Translations under genes and position numbers: made by a program
Assembly (NCBI GenBank): GCA_035575835.1
Contig: DATLXM010000047.1
Span: 1 to 16,904 of the forward strand
DNA length: 16,904 bases
Direction of reading: 5' to 3'
From: Gaiellasilicea sp035575835
GTDB taxonomy: Bacteria > Actinomycetota > Thermoleophilia > Gaiellales > Gaiellaceae
Part shown: in pieces, positions 1-7,043 of the stretch
Layout of the letters: every line of letters begins with the position of its first letter
How positions within the stretch are numbered: the stretch's first letter is position 1
Notes under the pieces: generated by a model
The model's input: only the letters and a program-made list of their open reading frames with translations
The model's database searches: none
What the model was told of the DNA's origin: nothing

Positions 1-1992
1 CCGAAGACCGGCCTCTTCAACGCGCGCCATTTCGCGGCCGCGCTGACCGAGGAGCTCGGCCGCGCCCAGCGGTTCGAGCGCCCGATGTCGCTGATCATGG
101 CCGACCTCGATCTCCTCCGCGAGATCAACAACACCTATGGCCACCTGGCCGGAGACGCAGTCCTGAAGGGGATCGCCGAGGTCTTCCGCAAGGAGTTGCG
201 CCATTACGACGTCCCGGCCCGGTTCGGCGGCGAGGAGTTCTCGATCCTGCTGCCCGAGACCCCGCCCGAGCAGGCGCTCGAGATCGCCGAGCGGATCCGG
301 AAGGCCGTCGCCGACCGCCTGTACGAGGTCGAGACGTCCAGCGAGCCGATCAGGGCCACCGTCTCGATCGGCGTCTCTTGCTACCCGAAGGACGCCGATG
401 ATCCGAACGGGCTCATTCACCAGGCCGACCTCGCCGTCTACCGGGCGAAGCTCCAGGGCCGCAACCGCGTCCTCGGTGCGAGCTCGGAGCCGCTGGCCAT
501 GCCCGCTGATCGCAGCGCCCCGCTCGTCGCCGTCCCCGAAGAGGGCGACCACAAGGCGCCGCTCGCCCGCGTGCCCGAATCGCTCCCGGCAGAGGAGCGT
601 CGGCACACCCAGCACACGATCACCGGTCCCCGCTTCCTCCAGCTCTCGATGCGGCTCGGCGTCCTCGTTGGCCTGGTCAGCGTGCTCGGCGTGATCGCGG
701 GCGTCCTCGGTCTTCTCTTCGGCACCTCGACCGACGTGATCGGGCTGCTGGCCGTGGTCGCGCTCGTCGGCGTGGGGGAGGCCCTCGCACTCGAGCTCGA
801 CGACGGCTCGATCTCGGTCAGCGCCGTCGGTGCGCTCGCAGGTGCGGCACTCTTCGGCCCCCGCGCCGCGCTCGCGCTCGCCTTCGCGATCGCCGTCGTC
901 CAGTGGAGCGCGAAGCGCGGCCAGATCCATCACGTCGTCTTCAACGTCGGCGCGCTCAGCCTCTCGTCACTCGCTGCGGCAGGAATCTTCGCGGCAGGCT
1001 TCGAGGGCGGCTGGGGCGAGCTCGTCACGGTCGGCTCGGGGATCCTGGCCGGCCTCGTCTACTTCGCCGTCAACACCTCGCTGCTCTCGCTCGCGCTCGC
1101 CTTCGAGGGTCGTGAGCGCTGGTGGCAGACCTGGCGGGAGCGCTTCTTCTGGCTCGCTCCGCACTACCTCGTCTACGGCTTCATCGGCGGCGTGATCGCG
1201 ATCGGCTACAACTCGGCCGGGCTCTACGCTCTCGCCGTCTTCGCGGTGCCGCTGCTCCTGATGCGCAAGACGCAGGAGGCCTATCTCTCGCACACGCGGC
1301 GCAGCGCCCAGAAGCTCCGGCAGGCCGCCGAGACGATCCACACCCAGAACGTCTCCCTCGAGCAGGCCAACCGCCTCCTCAAGGAGCGCTCGACGGCAGC
1401 GATGGAGAGCCTTTCGGCCACGGTCGACGCGCGCGACGCGTACACCGCTGGTCACTCGCGCCGTGTCCAGCAGCTCGCGCTCGCGATCGGCCGGGAGCTC
1501 GGCCTCTCGCAGGTGGAGCTCGACCTGCTCGGTCACGCGGCCCTCTTCCACGATATCGGCAAGCTTGCGATCCCGGACTCGATCCTGCTCAAGCCCGCCA
1601 GCCTGACCGACGACGAGTGGGCCCTGATGCAGCGCCACGCCGACGAGGGCGCGCGGATCATCGACCGGCTCGGATTCCTGAACGACGCGGTTCCGGCGAT
1701 CCGGCATCACCACGAGCGGTTCGACGGCACGGGCTACCCGGACAAGCTCAAGGGCGAGGAGATTCCGCTCGGCGCCCGGATCATCCACGTCGCCGACGCG
1801 CTCGATTCGATGCTGACGACGCGGATCTACCGGGCGGCCCGCCCGCTCGACGAGGCGCTCTCGGAGCTCCACCGCGCCTCTGCGTCCCAGTTCTGCCCGC
1901 GCTGCGTCTCCGCGCTCGAGCGGATCCTCCCGCTCGACTCGCTCGCAGACGAGACGCTTCCGACGCGGCCGAAGCTTCTCGCCGTCTCCTAG
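1..1992 (+). CDS. GGDEF / membrane / HD-GYP c-di-GMP turnover protein (5' partial)
   Basis: The frame is open from base 1, so the N-terminus lies outside the window; 663 residues are visible. Residues 1 to about 150 form a GGDEF diguanylate cyclase domain with an intact GGEEF active site (76-80) and an RxxD inhibitory site (RHYD, 67-70) exactly five residues before it. Residues about 205-420 are hydrophobic and hold about six to eight membrane helices. A short coiled-coil-like linker leads to an HD-GYP phosphodiesterase domain with HD at 517-518 and HHERFDGTGYP from 569. By family knowledge the protein should make c-di-GMP from GTP and hydrolyse it, at the membrane. The order GGDEF, membrane, HD-GYP is less usual than having a sensor first. 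The C-terminal tail has a CPRC sequence where many HD-GYP proteins have FDP. Both active sites look complete, so net activity cannot be predicted. The first ATG in the visible frame is at 85, but it lies inside the domain and is not the start. Confidence 0.93.
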   Translation, partial: PKTGLFNARHFAAALTEELGRAQRFERPMSLIMADLDLLREINNTYGHLAGDAVLKGIAEVFRKELRHYDVPARFGGEEFSILLPETPPEQALEIAERIRKAVADRLYEVETSSEPIRATVSIGVSCYPKDADDPNGLIHQADLAVYRAKLQGRNRVLGASSEPLAMPADRSAPLVAVPEEGDHKAPLARVPESLPAEERRHTQHTITGPRFLQLSMRLGVLVGLVSVLGVIAGVLGLLFGTSTDVIGLLAVVALVGVGEALALELDDGSISVSAVGALAGAALFGPRAALALAFAIAVVQWSAKRGQIHHVVFNVGALSLSSLAAAGIFAAGFEGGWGELVTVGSGILAGLVYFAVNTSLLSLALAFEGRERWWQTWRERFFWLAPHYLVYGFIGGVIAIGYNSAGLYALAVFAVPLLLMRKTQEAYLSHTRRSAQKLRQAAETIHTQNVSLEQANRLLKERSTAAMESLSATVDARDAYTAGHSRRVQQLALAIGRELGLSQVELDLLGHAALFHDIGKLAIPDSILLKPASLTDDEWALMQRHADEGARIIDRLGFLNDAVPAIRHHHERFDGTGYPDKLKGEEIPLGARIIHVADALDSMLTTRIYRAARPLDEALSELHRASASQFCPRCVSALERILPLDSLADETLPTRPKLLAVS

Positions 1993-2010
1993 ACCGCTTT
2001 CGGAGGGCGC

Positions 2011-2051
2011 TGCAAGCGCGCTCTTGCACTTTGGTCAATCTGCTCTAAGAT
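2011..2051 (+). promoter_or_regulatory. Promoter and dyad before the repeat-domain gene
   Basis: TTGCAC (2024-2029) and TAAGAT (2046-2051) are 16 bases apart. The -10 box ends six bases before the ATG at 2058, so transcription should start on or beside the A of the ATG, giving a leaderless message. A dyad TGCAAG-N6-CTTGCA (2011-2016 and 2023-2028) overlaps the -35 box and could be an operator. The promoter is inferred from position and sequence only. Confidence 0.55.
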
Positions 2052-2057
2052 GTTTGC

Positions 2058-2744
2058 ATGGCACGAGGTCGCCGTCACCCTGCGGTGGCAGGCATCGACC
2101 CGCAGGCTCTGGCCGACTTCCAGGCGGGTATCCGTAAGCGCTACACCGACGAGCAGATCATCGCTCAGCTCGTGGAGAGCGCGGCCCGGCTCGGCCGTTC
2201 GCCGACGATGCGCGAGTTTGCGGCGGACGCCCAGACGACGGTGCACCCTCAGACCGTGATCGAGCACTTCGGGAGCTGGAATGCGGCGAAGCGGCAAGCG
2301 GGACTCGTCCCCAGGCGGTTTGCGACCAGGGAGGAGCTTCTCGGACGCCTGCAGGTGCTAGGTGCCGAGCTGGGGCGGACTCCGACGGCACGCGACCTGG
2401 ACGAGCGCAAGGGTTCGATGCCCTCGAAATCGCTGCTCTGGCACACGTTCGGCTCGCTCGCACAGGCCCTCCGCGAGGCCGGCTTCGACGTCCCGATCGG
2501 GGAGGAGCGGCTCGAGCGAGCTGTCGAGCAGGGCGCCGTCCTTGCCCGGACGCTCGGCCGGCTGCCGAAGATGGACGACTGGAAGCAGGCTCGGCGCGCC
2601 GACAGCTCGCTCCTGACGGAGTGGCAGGTCTATCGGATGATCGACGTCCAGCCGGCGTGGGCGGCGTTCCAGTACCTCGTCCGCGAGCGCCTGCTCGACG
2701 AGGATGTCGACGTCGCGCCGGACGGAACGGTCGCGGCCGGGTAG
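2058..2744 (+). CDS. Protein of three homing-endonuclease-associated (HNH-type) repeats
   Basis: This 228-residue protein is built of three units of about 60 residues: 30-83, 89-143 and about 148-205. Each has a first helix ending in LGRSPT, LGRTPT or LGRLPK (from 45, 105 and 166). The first two end in FGSWNAAKRQAGL and FGSLAQALREAGF, the signature of the homing-endonuclease-associated repeat, a small helical DNA-binding unit. The third unit has drifted and ends around PAWAAFQYLV. No HNH, GIY-YIG or LAGLIDADG catalytic motif is visible, so DNA binding without cleavage is the likely activity. The N-terminus is basic. No Shine-Dalgarno sequence precedes the ATG; a -10 box is placed for a leaderless message. 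The gene is 65 bases after the GGDEF/HD-GYP gene and converges on the amidotransferase. Family assignment is fairly firm; target and role are unknown. Confidence 0.8.
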   Translation: MARGRRHPAVAGIDPQALADFQAGIRKRYTDEQIIAQLVESAARLGRSPTMREFAADAQTTVHPQTVIEHFGSWNAAKRQAGLVPRRFATREELLGRLQVLGAELGRTPTARDLDERKGSMPSKSLLWHTFGSLAQALREAGFDVPIGEERLERAVEQGAVLARTLGRLPKMDDWKQARRADSSLLTEWQVYRMIDVQPAWAAFQYLVRERLLDEDVDVAPDGTVAAG

Positions 2745-2760
2745 GAGCTGGCGCGTCGGT

Positions 2761-3558
2761 TTAGAGGGCGGCGGTCGCGATCGACGCGAGCCGCTGCAGT
2801 GACGAAACGCCCTCGTGGGGCGCGCGCACGGATGGGAGAATCGTCTCCTCGACGTAGGAGCGATCGGGGTGGAAGCGATGCGAGGCCTCGATCCGGCCCT
2901 CGACGGCATGCAGGAGGGTTCCCTCGTCGACCGCGCGTTTGCGCAGGCTCAGCCGGAGCGTGCGCTCGAGCACCTCGAGGGCGTCGCGCGTGGACGCGAA
3001 GAAGAGCTCGCGCGAGCCGGTGCCGATCCAGAGCGGCCGGCCGACTGCGCGGGCCAAGAAGAGGGTGGAGGGGGAACGCTCGTCGAGCCAGCCGGTCGCC
3101 ATGGCCCCGTGCAGCTCTTCGAGCGACTCCGGATCGCCGCCGGCATGCTCGGCGAGCGCGAAGATCGCCTCGGAGTCGACCGTCATCTCCGGTTCCGCGC
3201 GGGTGAAGCCGTAGCGCTCGAAGATCTCCTCGTCATTGACGATGATCCCGTTGTGGATCCCGACGACGGCACCGTGCCGGATCGGGTGGTTGTTCGCCTC
3301 GATCCGCGGGTGACCCTTGGTGTAGTCGCGGACGTGCACGAGAGCCTGGGTCGCGCGCTCGGGAACGTGCAGCTCGTCGAGGAGCGCAGTTGCGCCGGAT
3401 CGGCGCTTGTGGACGTGAATTGACGGATCCGCGCTCCGGTAGGCATAGCCGACCGCATCCGCGCCGCGCTCGGCGATCCCGGCCAGGAGCGCCTGCGCCG
3501 CGAGCGTCCGATCCACGGTCGACGCAGGGCTCAAGCTGTATCCGGCGATTCCGCACAT
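2761..3558 (-). CDS. Stand-alone class II glutamine amidotransferase
   Basis: The 265-residue protein starts MCGIAGYS, so removal of Met exposes the N-terminal nucleophile cysteine typical of Ntn glutaminases (GlmS, PurF and AsnB families). Other glutaminase features follow in order: an arginine-containing substrate loop (VRDYTKGHP), NNHPIRHG, GIHNGIIVN (oxyanion and glutamine-binding region) and TVDSEAIF. The family reaction is glutamine hydrolysis to glutamate and ammonia. GlmS-type proteins are about 600 residues and carry a sugar isomerase (SIS) domain; here there is only the glutaminase domain plus a short C-terminal tail, and no acceptor domain or SIS gene lies nearby. It may feed ammonia to a partner encoded elsewhere or have a different amide substrate. 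The start is fixed by the catalytic Cys2. AGGA is eight bases upstream, inside a TAGGAT -10-like box. Confidence 0.85.
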   Translation of the reverse strand: MCGIAGYSLSPASTVDRTLAAQALLAGIAERGADAVGYAYRSADPSIHVHKRRSGATALLDELHVPERATQALVHVRDYTKGHPRIEANNHPIRHGAVVGIHNGIIVNDEEIFERYGFTRAEPEMTVDSEAIFALAEHAGGDPESLEELHGAMATGWLDERSPSTLFLARAVGRPLWIGTGSRELFFASTRDALEVLERTLRLSLRKRAVDEGTLLHAVEGRIEASHRFHPDRSYVEETILPSVRAPHEGVSSLQRLASIATAAL

Positions 3559-3565
3559 GGTTTCG

Positions 3566-3571
3566 ATCCTA
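3566..3571 (-). promoter_or_regulatory. TAGGAT -10-like box before the amidotransferase
   Basis: TAGGAT on the - strand ends seven bases before the ATG at 3558, the spacing of a near-leaderless promoter. The AGGA inside it could instead serve as a Shine-Dalgarno sequence at eight bases. No good -35 box is seen at 16-18 bases. Confidence 0.4.
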
Positions 3572-3601
3572 CGATCGTGATCGGCTGGTGAACGTTCGAC
3601 C

Positions 3602-3631
3602 TTGCAAGAGGGTAGACGACAGGTGTATCGG
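3602..3631 (+). promoter_or_regulatory. Candidate promoter of the + strand sigma gene
   Basis: TTGCAA (3602-3607) and TATCGG (3626-3631) are 18 bases apart. Transcription would begin near 3638, giving a leader of about 110 bases that starts at the foot of the inverted repeat described next. The -10 box is weak. Confidence 0.3.
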
Positions 3632-3638
3632 CGAAGTT

Positions 3639-3715
3639 AAGGGGCGATCGTCACCTCTTCGAGATCATCGGCCGCATCCCTCGCCCCTTGAATCCCTCCT
3701 CAAGCCCGGTTCGGG
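3639..3715 (+). promoter_or_regulatory. Structured leader before the + strand sigma gene
   Basis: A perfect 9-base inverted repeat, AAGGGGCGA (3639-3647) and TCGCCCCTT (3681-3689), encloses 33 bases. Its right arm overlaps a second hairpin, CTTGA-N8-TCAAG (3687-3704), so the two structures would compete. A third small stem CCCG-GTT-CGGG follows (3705-3715). This arrangement suits a regulated 5' leader. It matches no riboswitch class I know, and function is inference. Confidence 0.35.
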
Positions 3716-3746
3716 GAACGCCGATAGACGGTGCACAGTGGAGCCA

Positions 3747-4721
3747 ATGCCTGCTTCCGTGCCGGACGAGGTCGAGAGCGAGACGCATCTCGAGCTCCTG
3801 CCTGCACTCGATGATTCTGCGCTCGACGACCCGGCGCTGCCCCTCGACGAGGTCGAGGACGATGGCGACGACGAGCCCGCGGTGGTCCATGTCGCCGAGG
3901 CGACTCAGGATCCGCTCAAGCTCTACGTTCGTGCGATCGGCGACGGCCGGCTCCTGACGGTCACCGAGGAGCGTGAGCTCGCTCGGCGCAAGGATCTCGG
4001 CGACGAGGGCGCGAAGCGAAAGCTGATCGAGTGCAACCTCCGGCTCGTGATGTCGATCACGCGCAACTACACGAAGGCCGGCGTACCGCTCCTCGACCTG
4101 ATTCAGGAAGGGAACCTCGGCCTGATCCGCGCGGTCGAGAAGTTCGACTACAAGATGGGCTTCAAGCTTTCGACCTATGCGACCTGGTGGATCCGCCAGG
4201 CCGTCACGCGCGCGCTCGCCGAGCAGGGCCGGACGATCCGCCTGCCCGTGCACGTCGCCGAGCAGGTGCGCCGGGTGACACGCTCCCGCCGGCTGCTCGC
4301 CCAAAAGCTGAATCGCGACCCGCGGCTCGAGGAGATCGCCGAGGAGAGCGGCTTCACACCAAAGCGCGTCCGCGAGCTGCTCGAGCTCGTCGAGGACTCC
4401 GTCAGCCTCGAGACACCCGTCGGGGACGGCGAGAGCCTCTACGGCGACCTGATCCAGGACACGAAGACGGCGGGCCCCGACGCCGAGACGGCGGACAATC
4501 TTCGCTCGCAGGAGATCGCCACGGCGCTCGCCAGCCTGAACCCGCGGATGCGGCACGTGCTCGCCCAGCGGTTCGGTCTCGACGGTGCGATCCCGCAGAC
4601 GCTGGAAGAGGTCGGTGTCGGCCTCGGGATCACCCGGGAGCGGGTGCGGCAGCTGGAGTCGCGGGCGCTGCGCGAGCTTCGCTCCGTCGCGCCGGCACTC
4701 GAGTTCTACCTCCGCACGTAA
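3747..4721 (+). CDS. RNA polymerase sigma-70 factor, SigA/RpoD-type paralogue
   Basis: This 324-residue protein has a very acidic N-terminal stretch (about residues 1-50) in place of a recognisable region 1.1. Region 1.2 (DPLKLYVRAIGDGRLLT), region 2 with LIQEGNLGLIRAVEKFD and STYATWWIRQAVTRAL (core binding and -10 recognition), region 3, and region 4 with a C-terminal helix-turn-helix (GITRERVRQLESRALRELR) follow. It directs core polymerase to promoters. It converges with a second SigA-type gene 100 bases away that keeps region 1.1, so this copy may be the alternative (group 2) factor; that is inference. The start is uncertain. ATG 3747 has GGAG only three bases upstream. GTG 3738 is an in-frame alternative with TAGACG seven bases before it. 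The frame stays open upstream to 3390, but that part is basic and lies over another gene. Confidence 0.9.
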   Translation: MPASVPDEVESETHLELLPALDDSALDDPALPLDEVEDDGDDEPAVVHVAEATQDPLKLYVRAIGDGRLLTVTEERELARRKDLGDEGAKRKLIECNLRLVMSITRNYTKAGVPLLDLIQEGNLGLIRAVEKFDYKMGFKLSTYATWWIRQAVTRALAEQGRTIRLPVHVAEQVRRVTRSRRLLAQKLNRDPRLEEIAEESGFTPKRVRELLELVEDSVSLETPVGDGESLYGDLIQDTKTAGPDAETADNLRSQEIATALASLNPRMRHVLAQRFGLDGAIPQTLEEVGVGLGITRERVRQLESRALRELRSVAPALEFYLRT

Positions 4722-4750
4722 CTGACTTAGCCTCCTCCAGAACGCGCGTC

Positions 4751-4786
4751 GGGCCCGCAAAGCGGCCCCTTCAGGGGTCTTCGCGC
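4751..4786 (+). repeat. Dispersed repeat, copy A
   Basis: The core GCGGCCCCTTCAGGGG (4762-4777) is followed by TCTTCGCGC. A first stem, GGGCC/GGCCC around CGCAAAGC, competes with a second stem, CCCC-TTCA-GGGG. The copy lies between the two convergent sigma genes and runs directly into a 10-bp hairpin. Three further copies share sequence, structure and orientation. Confidence 0.7.
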
Positions 4787-4816
4787 GCTCGGAATCTGCT
4801 TCTGCTGATTCCGAGC
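4787..4816. terminator. Perfect hairpin between convergent sigma genes
   Basis: GCTCGGAATC (4787-4796) and GATTCCGAGC (4807-4816) form a perfect 10-bp stem with a 10-base loop. It stands between two converging stop codons, as expected for a bidirectional terminator. There is no T-run on either side, so it would be a tail-less actinobacterial type, or else part of the adjoining repeat. Confidence 0.5.
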
Positions 4817-4821
4817 TTGCG

Positions 4822-5889
4822 CTAGATACCCAGTGCCTGCATCTCGCGCAGCGTCGAGAGGCGCTTGAGCGAGTCGAGCTCGATCTGTCGCACGCGTTCG
4901 CGGGTCAGGCCGAGCCGGCGTCCGATCTCCTCGAGCGTCTTCGGCTCGGAGTCTGCGAGCCCGTAGCGGAGGACGACGACCTGCCGCTCGCGCTCACCGA
5001 GGGAGCCGAGCGCCTCCTTGAGCGCCTGGCTGCGGAGCGACACTTCGACCTCTTCTTCGGGTAGTGGCCCGTCACCTGCCACGAAGTCGCCGAAGACGGC
5101 GTCCTCGGTCTCGCCCACGGGCTGATCGAGGCTCGTGGAGGCACGAGCTGCCGCGCGAACCTCGATCGCCTGCTGGAGCGGGAGAGAGGCCTCCTCGGCG
5201 ATCTCCTCGAGGGTGGGCTCGCGGCCGAGTTGCGTCCAGAGGGTGCGCTCAGCGCGGTTCATCTTCTGGAGCCGCTCGACGATGTGGACGGGCATCCGGA
5301 TCGTGCGCGCCTTGTCGGCGAGCGCCCGCGCGACGGCCTGGCGGATCCACCAGGTCGCATAGGTCGAGAACTTGAAGCCTCGGCGCCAGTCGAACTTCTC
5401 GACCGCCCGGATCAGTCCGAGCGTCCCTTCCTGAATCAGGTCGAGAAACGGCAGGCCCTGGTTGCGGTAGTTCTTCGCGATCGAGACGACGAGCCGGAGG
5501 TTGGATTGGATCATCCGTTGCTTCGCCATTCCGTCGCCGGCTTCGATCTTCTTCGCGAGCTCGACCTCCTGCGCGGCGGTCAGGAGCTGATGGCGGCCTG
5601 CCTCGCGGAGGAAGAGCTGGAGCGCGTCCGTCGTCGTCTCCAGGGCTGCGGGCGGCGTTCGTGGCGCCGGCTCGGCCTTGGGCTCGGCGGCCGCGTCCTC
5701 GGGGACGACTTCGATTCCGCGCTGCTCGAGCTCCCGAAAAAACGCGTCCTGCTCGAGCGCGTCGATCTCGTGGGCCTCGACGATCTCGGCGATCTCGACG
5801 GCGCGCAGCGATCCGGCCTGCTCGGCGGCCTCCAGCAGCTGCTGGATCTCCTCGTTGCCCAGGAGGTGGTCGATGTCGATCGTCGTCAT
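4822..5889 (-). CDS. rpoD: RNA polymerase sigma factor, SigA/RpoD family with region 1.1
   Basis: This 355-residue protein carries a region 1.1-like helical N-terminus (about 10-62), an Ala/Pro/Glu-rich linker, and region 1.2 (DALQLFLREAGRHQLLT, from about 87). Region 2 has LIQEGTLGLIRAVEKFDWRRGFKFSTY and TWWIRQAVARALADKARTI. Region 3 follows, then region 4 with TLEEIGRRLGLTRERVRQIE near the C-terminus. Region 1.1 and near-consensus regions 2.4 and 4.2 fit the principal vegetative sigma factor. No Shine-Dalgarno sequence or TANNNT box precedes ATG 5889, and an in-frame TAG about 30 bases upstream rules out an earlier start. The ATG overlaps the TGA of a 25-codon upstream frame. The gene is 121 bases after uppP on the same strand. 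Family certain; primary role probable. Confidence 0.92.
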   Translation of the reverse strand: MTTIDIDHLLGNEEIQQLLEAAEQAGSLRAVEIAEIVEAHEIDALEQDAFFRELEQRGIEVVPEDAAAEPKAEPAPRTPPAALETTTDALQLFLREAGRHQLLTAAQEVELAKKIEAGDGMAKQRMIQSNLRLVVSIAKNYRNQGLPFLDLIQEGTLGLIRAVEKFDWRRGFKFSTYATWWIRQAVARALADKARTIRMPVHIVERLQKMNRAERTLWTQLGREPTLEEIAEEASLPLQQAIEVRAAARASTSLDQPVGETEDAVFGDFVAGDGPLPEEEVEVSLRSQALKEALGSLGERERQVVVLRYGLADSEPKTLEEIGRRLGLTRERVRQIELDSLKRLSTLREMQALGI

Positions 5890-5963
5890 AGGTCGGCGTG
5901 GAAGCCTGGGAAGCTTCTACCTGCACCTTCCTCCTCCCAAACGCCGTTGTCCAGCGCACGCAC
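5886..5963 (-). other. Possible upstream ORF coupled to the sigma gene start
   Basis: A 25-codon frame starting GTG at 5963 ends in a TGA that overlaps the sigma ATG as ATGA. Its own start has no Shine-Dalgarno sequence. TTGACA lies upstream on the same strand (5983-5978) and could be a -35 box, but no convincing -10 box is found 16-18 bases on. It may couple translation of the sigma gene, or the overlap may be chance. Confidence 0.2.
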
Positions 5964-5998
5964 GGGAATGAGCGTTATGTCAAGTTGGCTCAGAACGG

Positions 5999-6026
5999 CT
6001 CGGCCCCCGGTCAGAACCCGGCCGAG
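5999..6026 (-). terminator. Hairpin at the uppP stop codon
   Basis: CTCGGCC (5999-6005) and GGCCGAG (6020-6026) pair over 7 bp, with a further GGT/ACC inside. The structure spans the uppP stop codon and has no T-tract. It is a candidate tail-less terminator before the sigma gene. Confidence 0.35.
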
Positions 6027-6949
6027 CGAACGCCGGTCGCGATCAGAAGGAGCACGGCCGCCGCTGCGAGGAGCCTGTAGACGACGAAGAGCGAGTAGTC
6101 GTGGCGCCGGACGTAGCCGAGGAGCGCGGAGATGGCGAGGAGCCCGCTCGCGCCCGAGGCGAGCGAGCCGACGATGAACGGCCCTGTCGTCCCTGCGGGT
6201 AAGTCGGCCAGGAGCACGTCGCCGATCCCCTTGTAGGCGACCGCGCCGAACGTGATCGGGAGCAGGAGCAGGAACGAGAAGCGAGCGGCTGCATCGCGGT
6301 CGAGCCCGAGGAAGCGGCCTGCCGTGATCGTGATCCCCGAGCGCGAGACTCCGGGCATCAGCGAGAGACACTGTGCGAGCCCCACCGCGACGGCCGAGCG
6401 CAGGGTCAGGTCTCCGATCTGGCGGTTCTCGGGACGGCGGTCTGCGATCCAGAGGAGGCCGGCGAAGAGCGCGAGCAGGATCGCGATCTGCCAGGGCTCC
6501 CCCAGGTTGTCGGCGATCAGGTTCTCCCCGAGCGCCCCGACGACGGCGGCGGGCACGGTCGCGATCGCGACGAGCCAGGCGATCCGCTCGTCGACGCCCT
6601 CGATCCGCCGGTGGCGGACGGAGCGCGCGAGCGCGGCGGCGAGCCTGAGGATGTCGTCGCGGAAGTACGCGGCGACGGCGATGAGGGTGCCGAGATGGAG
6701 CGAGACGTCGAAGGTCTGGTTGAAGGCGTCGTTCTCCTTCAGGAACTCCCAGTCGAAGAGCCAGGGGACGAGGATCAGGTGCCCCGACGAGGAGATCGGG
6801 AGCAGCTCGGTGGCGCCCTGGACGAGCCCGAGGATGAGCGCCTGCCAGTTCGGGAGCGCGTCGGGGTTGTCCCCCACCCCGAGCAGCGTCAGGCCGAGCG
6901 CCAGCACGAAGGCCGTGCCCGCCGCGAGATAGACGCCGCCCCGATTCAC
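6011..6949 (-). CDS. uppP: Undecaprenyl-diphosphate phosphatase
   Basis: This 312-residue integral membrane protein removes a phosphate from undecaprenyl diphosphate, recycling the lipid carrier for peptidoglycan and other wall polymers. Both family signatures are present: QGATELLPISSSGHL (residues 44-58, with the catalytic Glu and the Ser/His motif) and PGVSRSGITITAGR. At least seven hydrophobic helices follow. Most family members begin about 30 residues later; this one has an extra N-terminal hydrophobic segment. The start is placed at GTG 6949 because TAGGAT ends seven bases upstream and an AGGA within it is suitably spaced. The open frame continues upstream to 7195, but that part runs through a repeat and a hairpin and is not protein-like. 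Confidence 0.93.
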   Translation of the reverse strand: MNRGGVYLAAGTAFVLALGLTLLGVGDNPDALPNWQALILGLVQGATELLPISSSGHLILVPWLFDWEFLKENDAFNQTFDVSLHLGTLIAVAAYFRDDILRLAAALARSVRHRRIEGVDERIAWLVAIATVPAAVVGALGENLIADNLGEPWQIAILLALFAGLLWIADRRPENRQIGDLTLRSAVAVGLAQCLSLMPGVSRSGITITAGRFLGLDRDAAARFSFLLLLPITFGAVAYKGIGDVLLADLPAGTTGPFIVGSLASGASGLLAISALLGYVRRHDYSLFVVYRLLAAAAVLLLIATGVRSAGF

Positions 6950-6956
6950 CCGCGCG

Positions 6957-6962
6957 ATCCTA
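6957..6962 (-). promoter_or_regulatory. TAGGAT -10-like box before uppP
   Basis: TAGGAT on the - strand ends seven bases before GTG 6949. AGGA within it may double as a Shine-Dalgarno sequence. No clear -35 box is seen. Confidence 0.4.
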
Positions 6963-7012
6963 GAGAAAGCGGTGCGAGCGGGCCGAAGCGCCTGACCCGA
7001 GGGCGTGAGCCC

Positions 7013-7043
7013 GGGAGCGAAGCGACCCTTCAGGGGTCGACGC
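7013..7043 (+). repeat. Dispersed repeat, copy B
   Basis: The core GCGACCCTTCAGGGGTC (7022-7038) is followed by GACGC. A stem CGACCC/GGGTCG closes a TTCAG loop; the GG to GA change in the left arm is matched by G after GGGGTC, so pairing is kept. It is followed at once by a 16-bp perfect hairpin. Confidence 0.65.

Noticed and set aside
967..1872. 301-residue - strand reading frame inside the GGDEF/HD-GYP gene
   Set aside because: It is a high-GC shadow of a gene with clear domains on the other strand; its composition is Arg/Glu/Val-rich with no motif.
3590..3597. GAACGTTC palindrome as a LexA/SOS box
   Set aside because: Actinobacterial SOS boxes have four bases between the GAAC and GTTC halves; here the halves touch.
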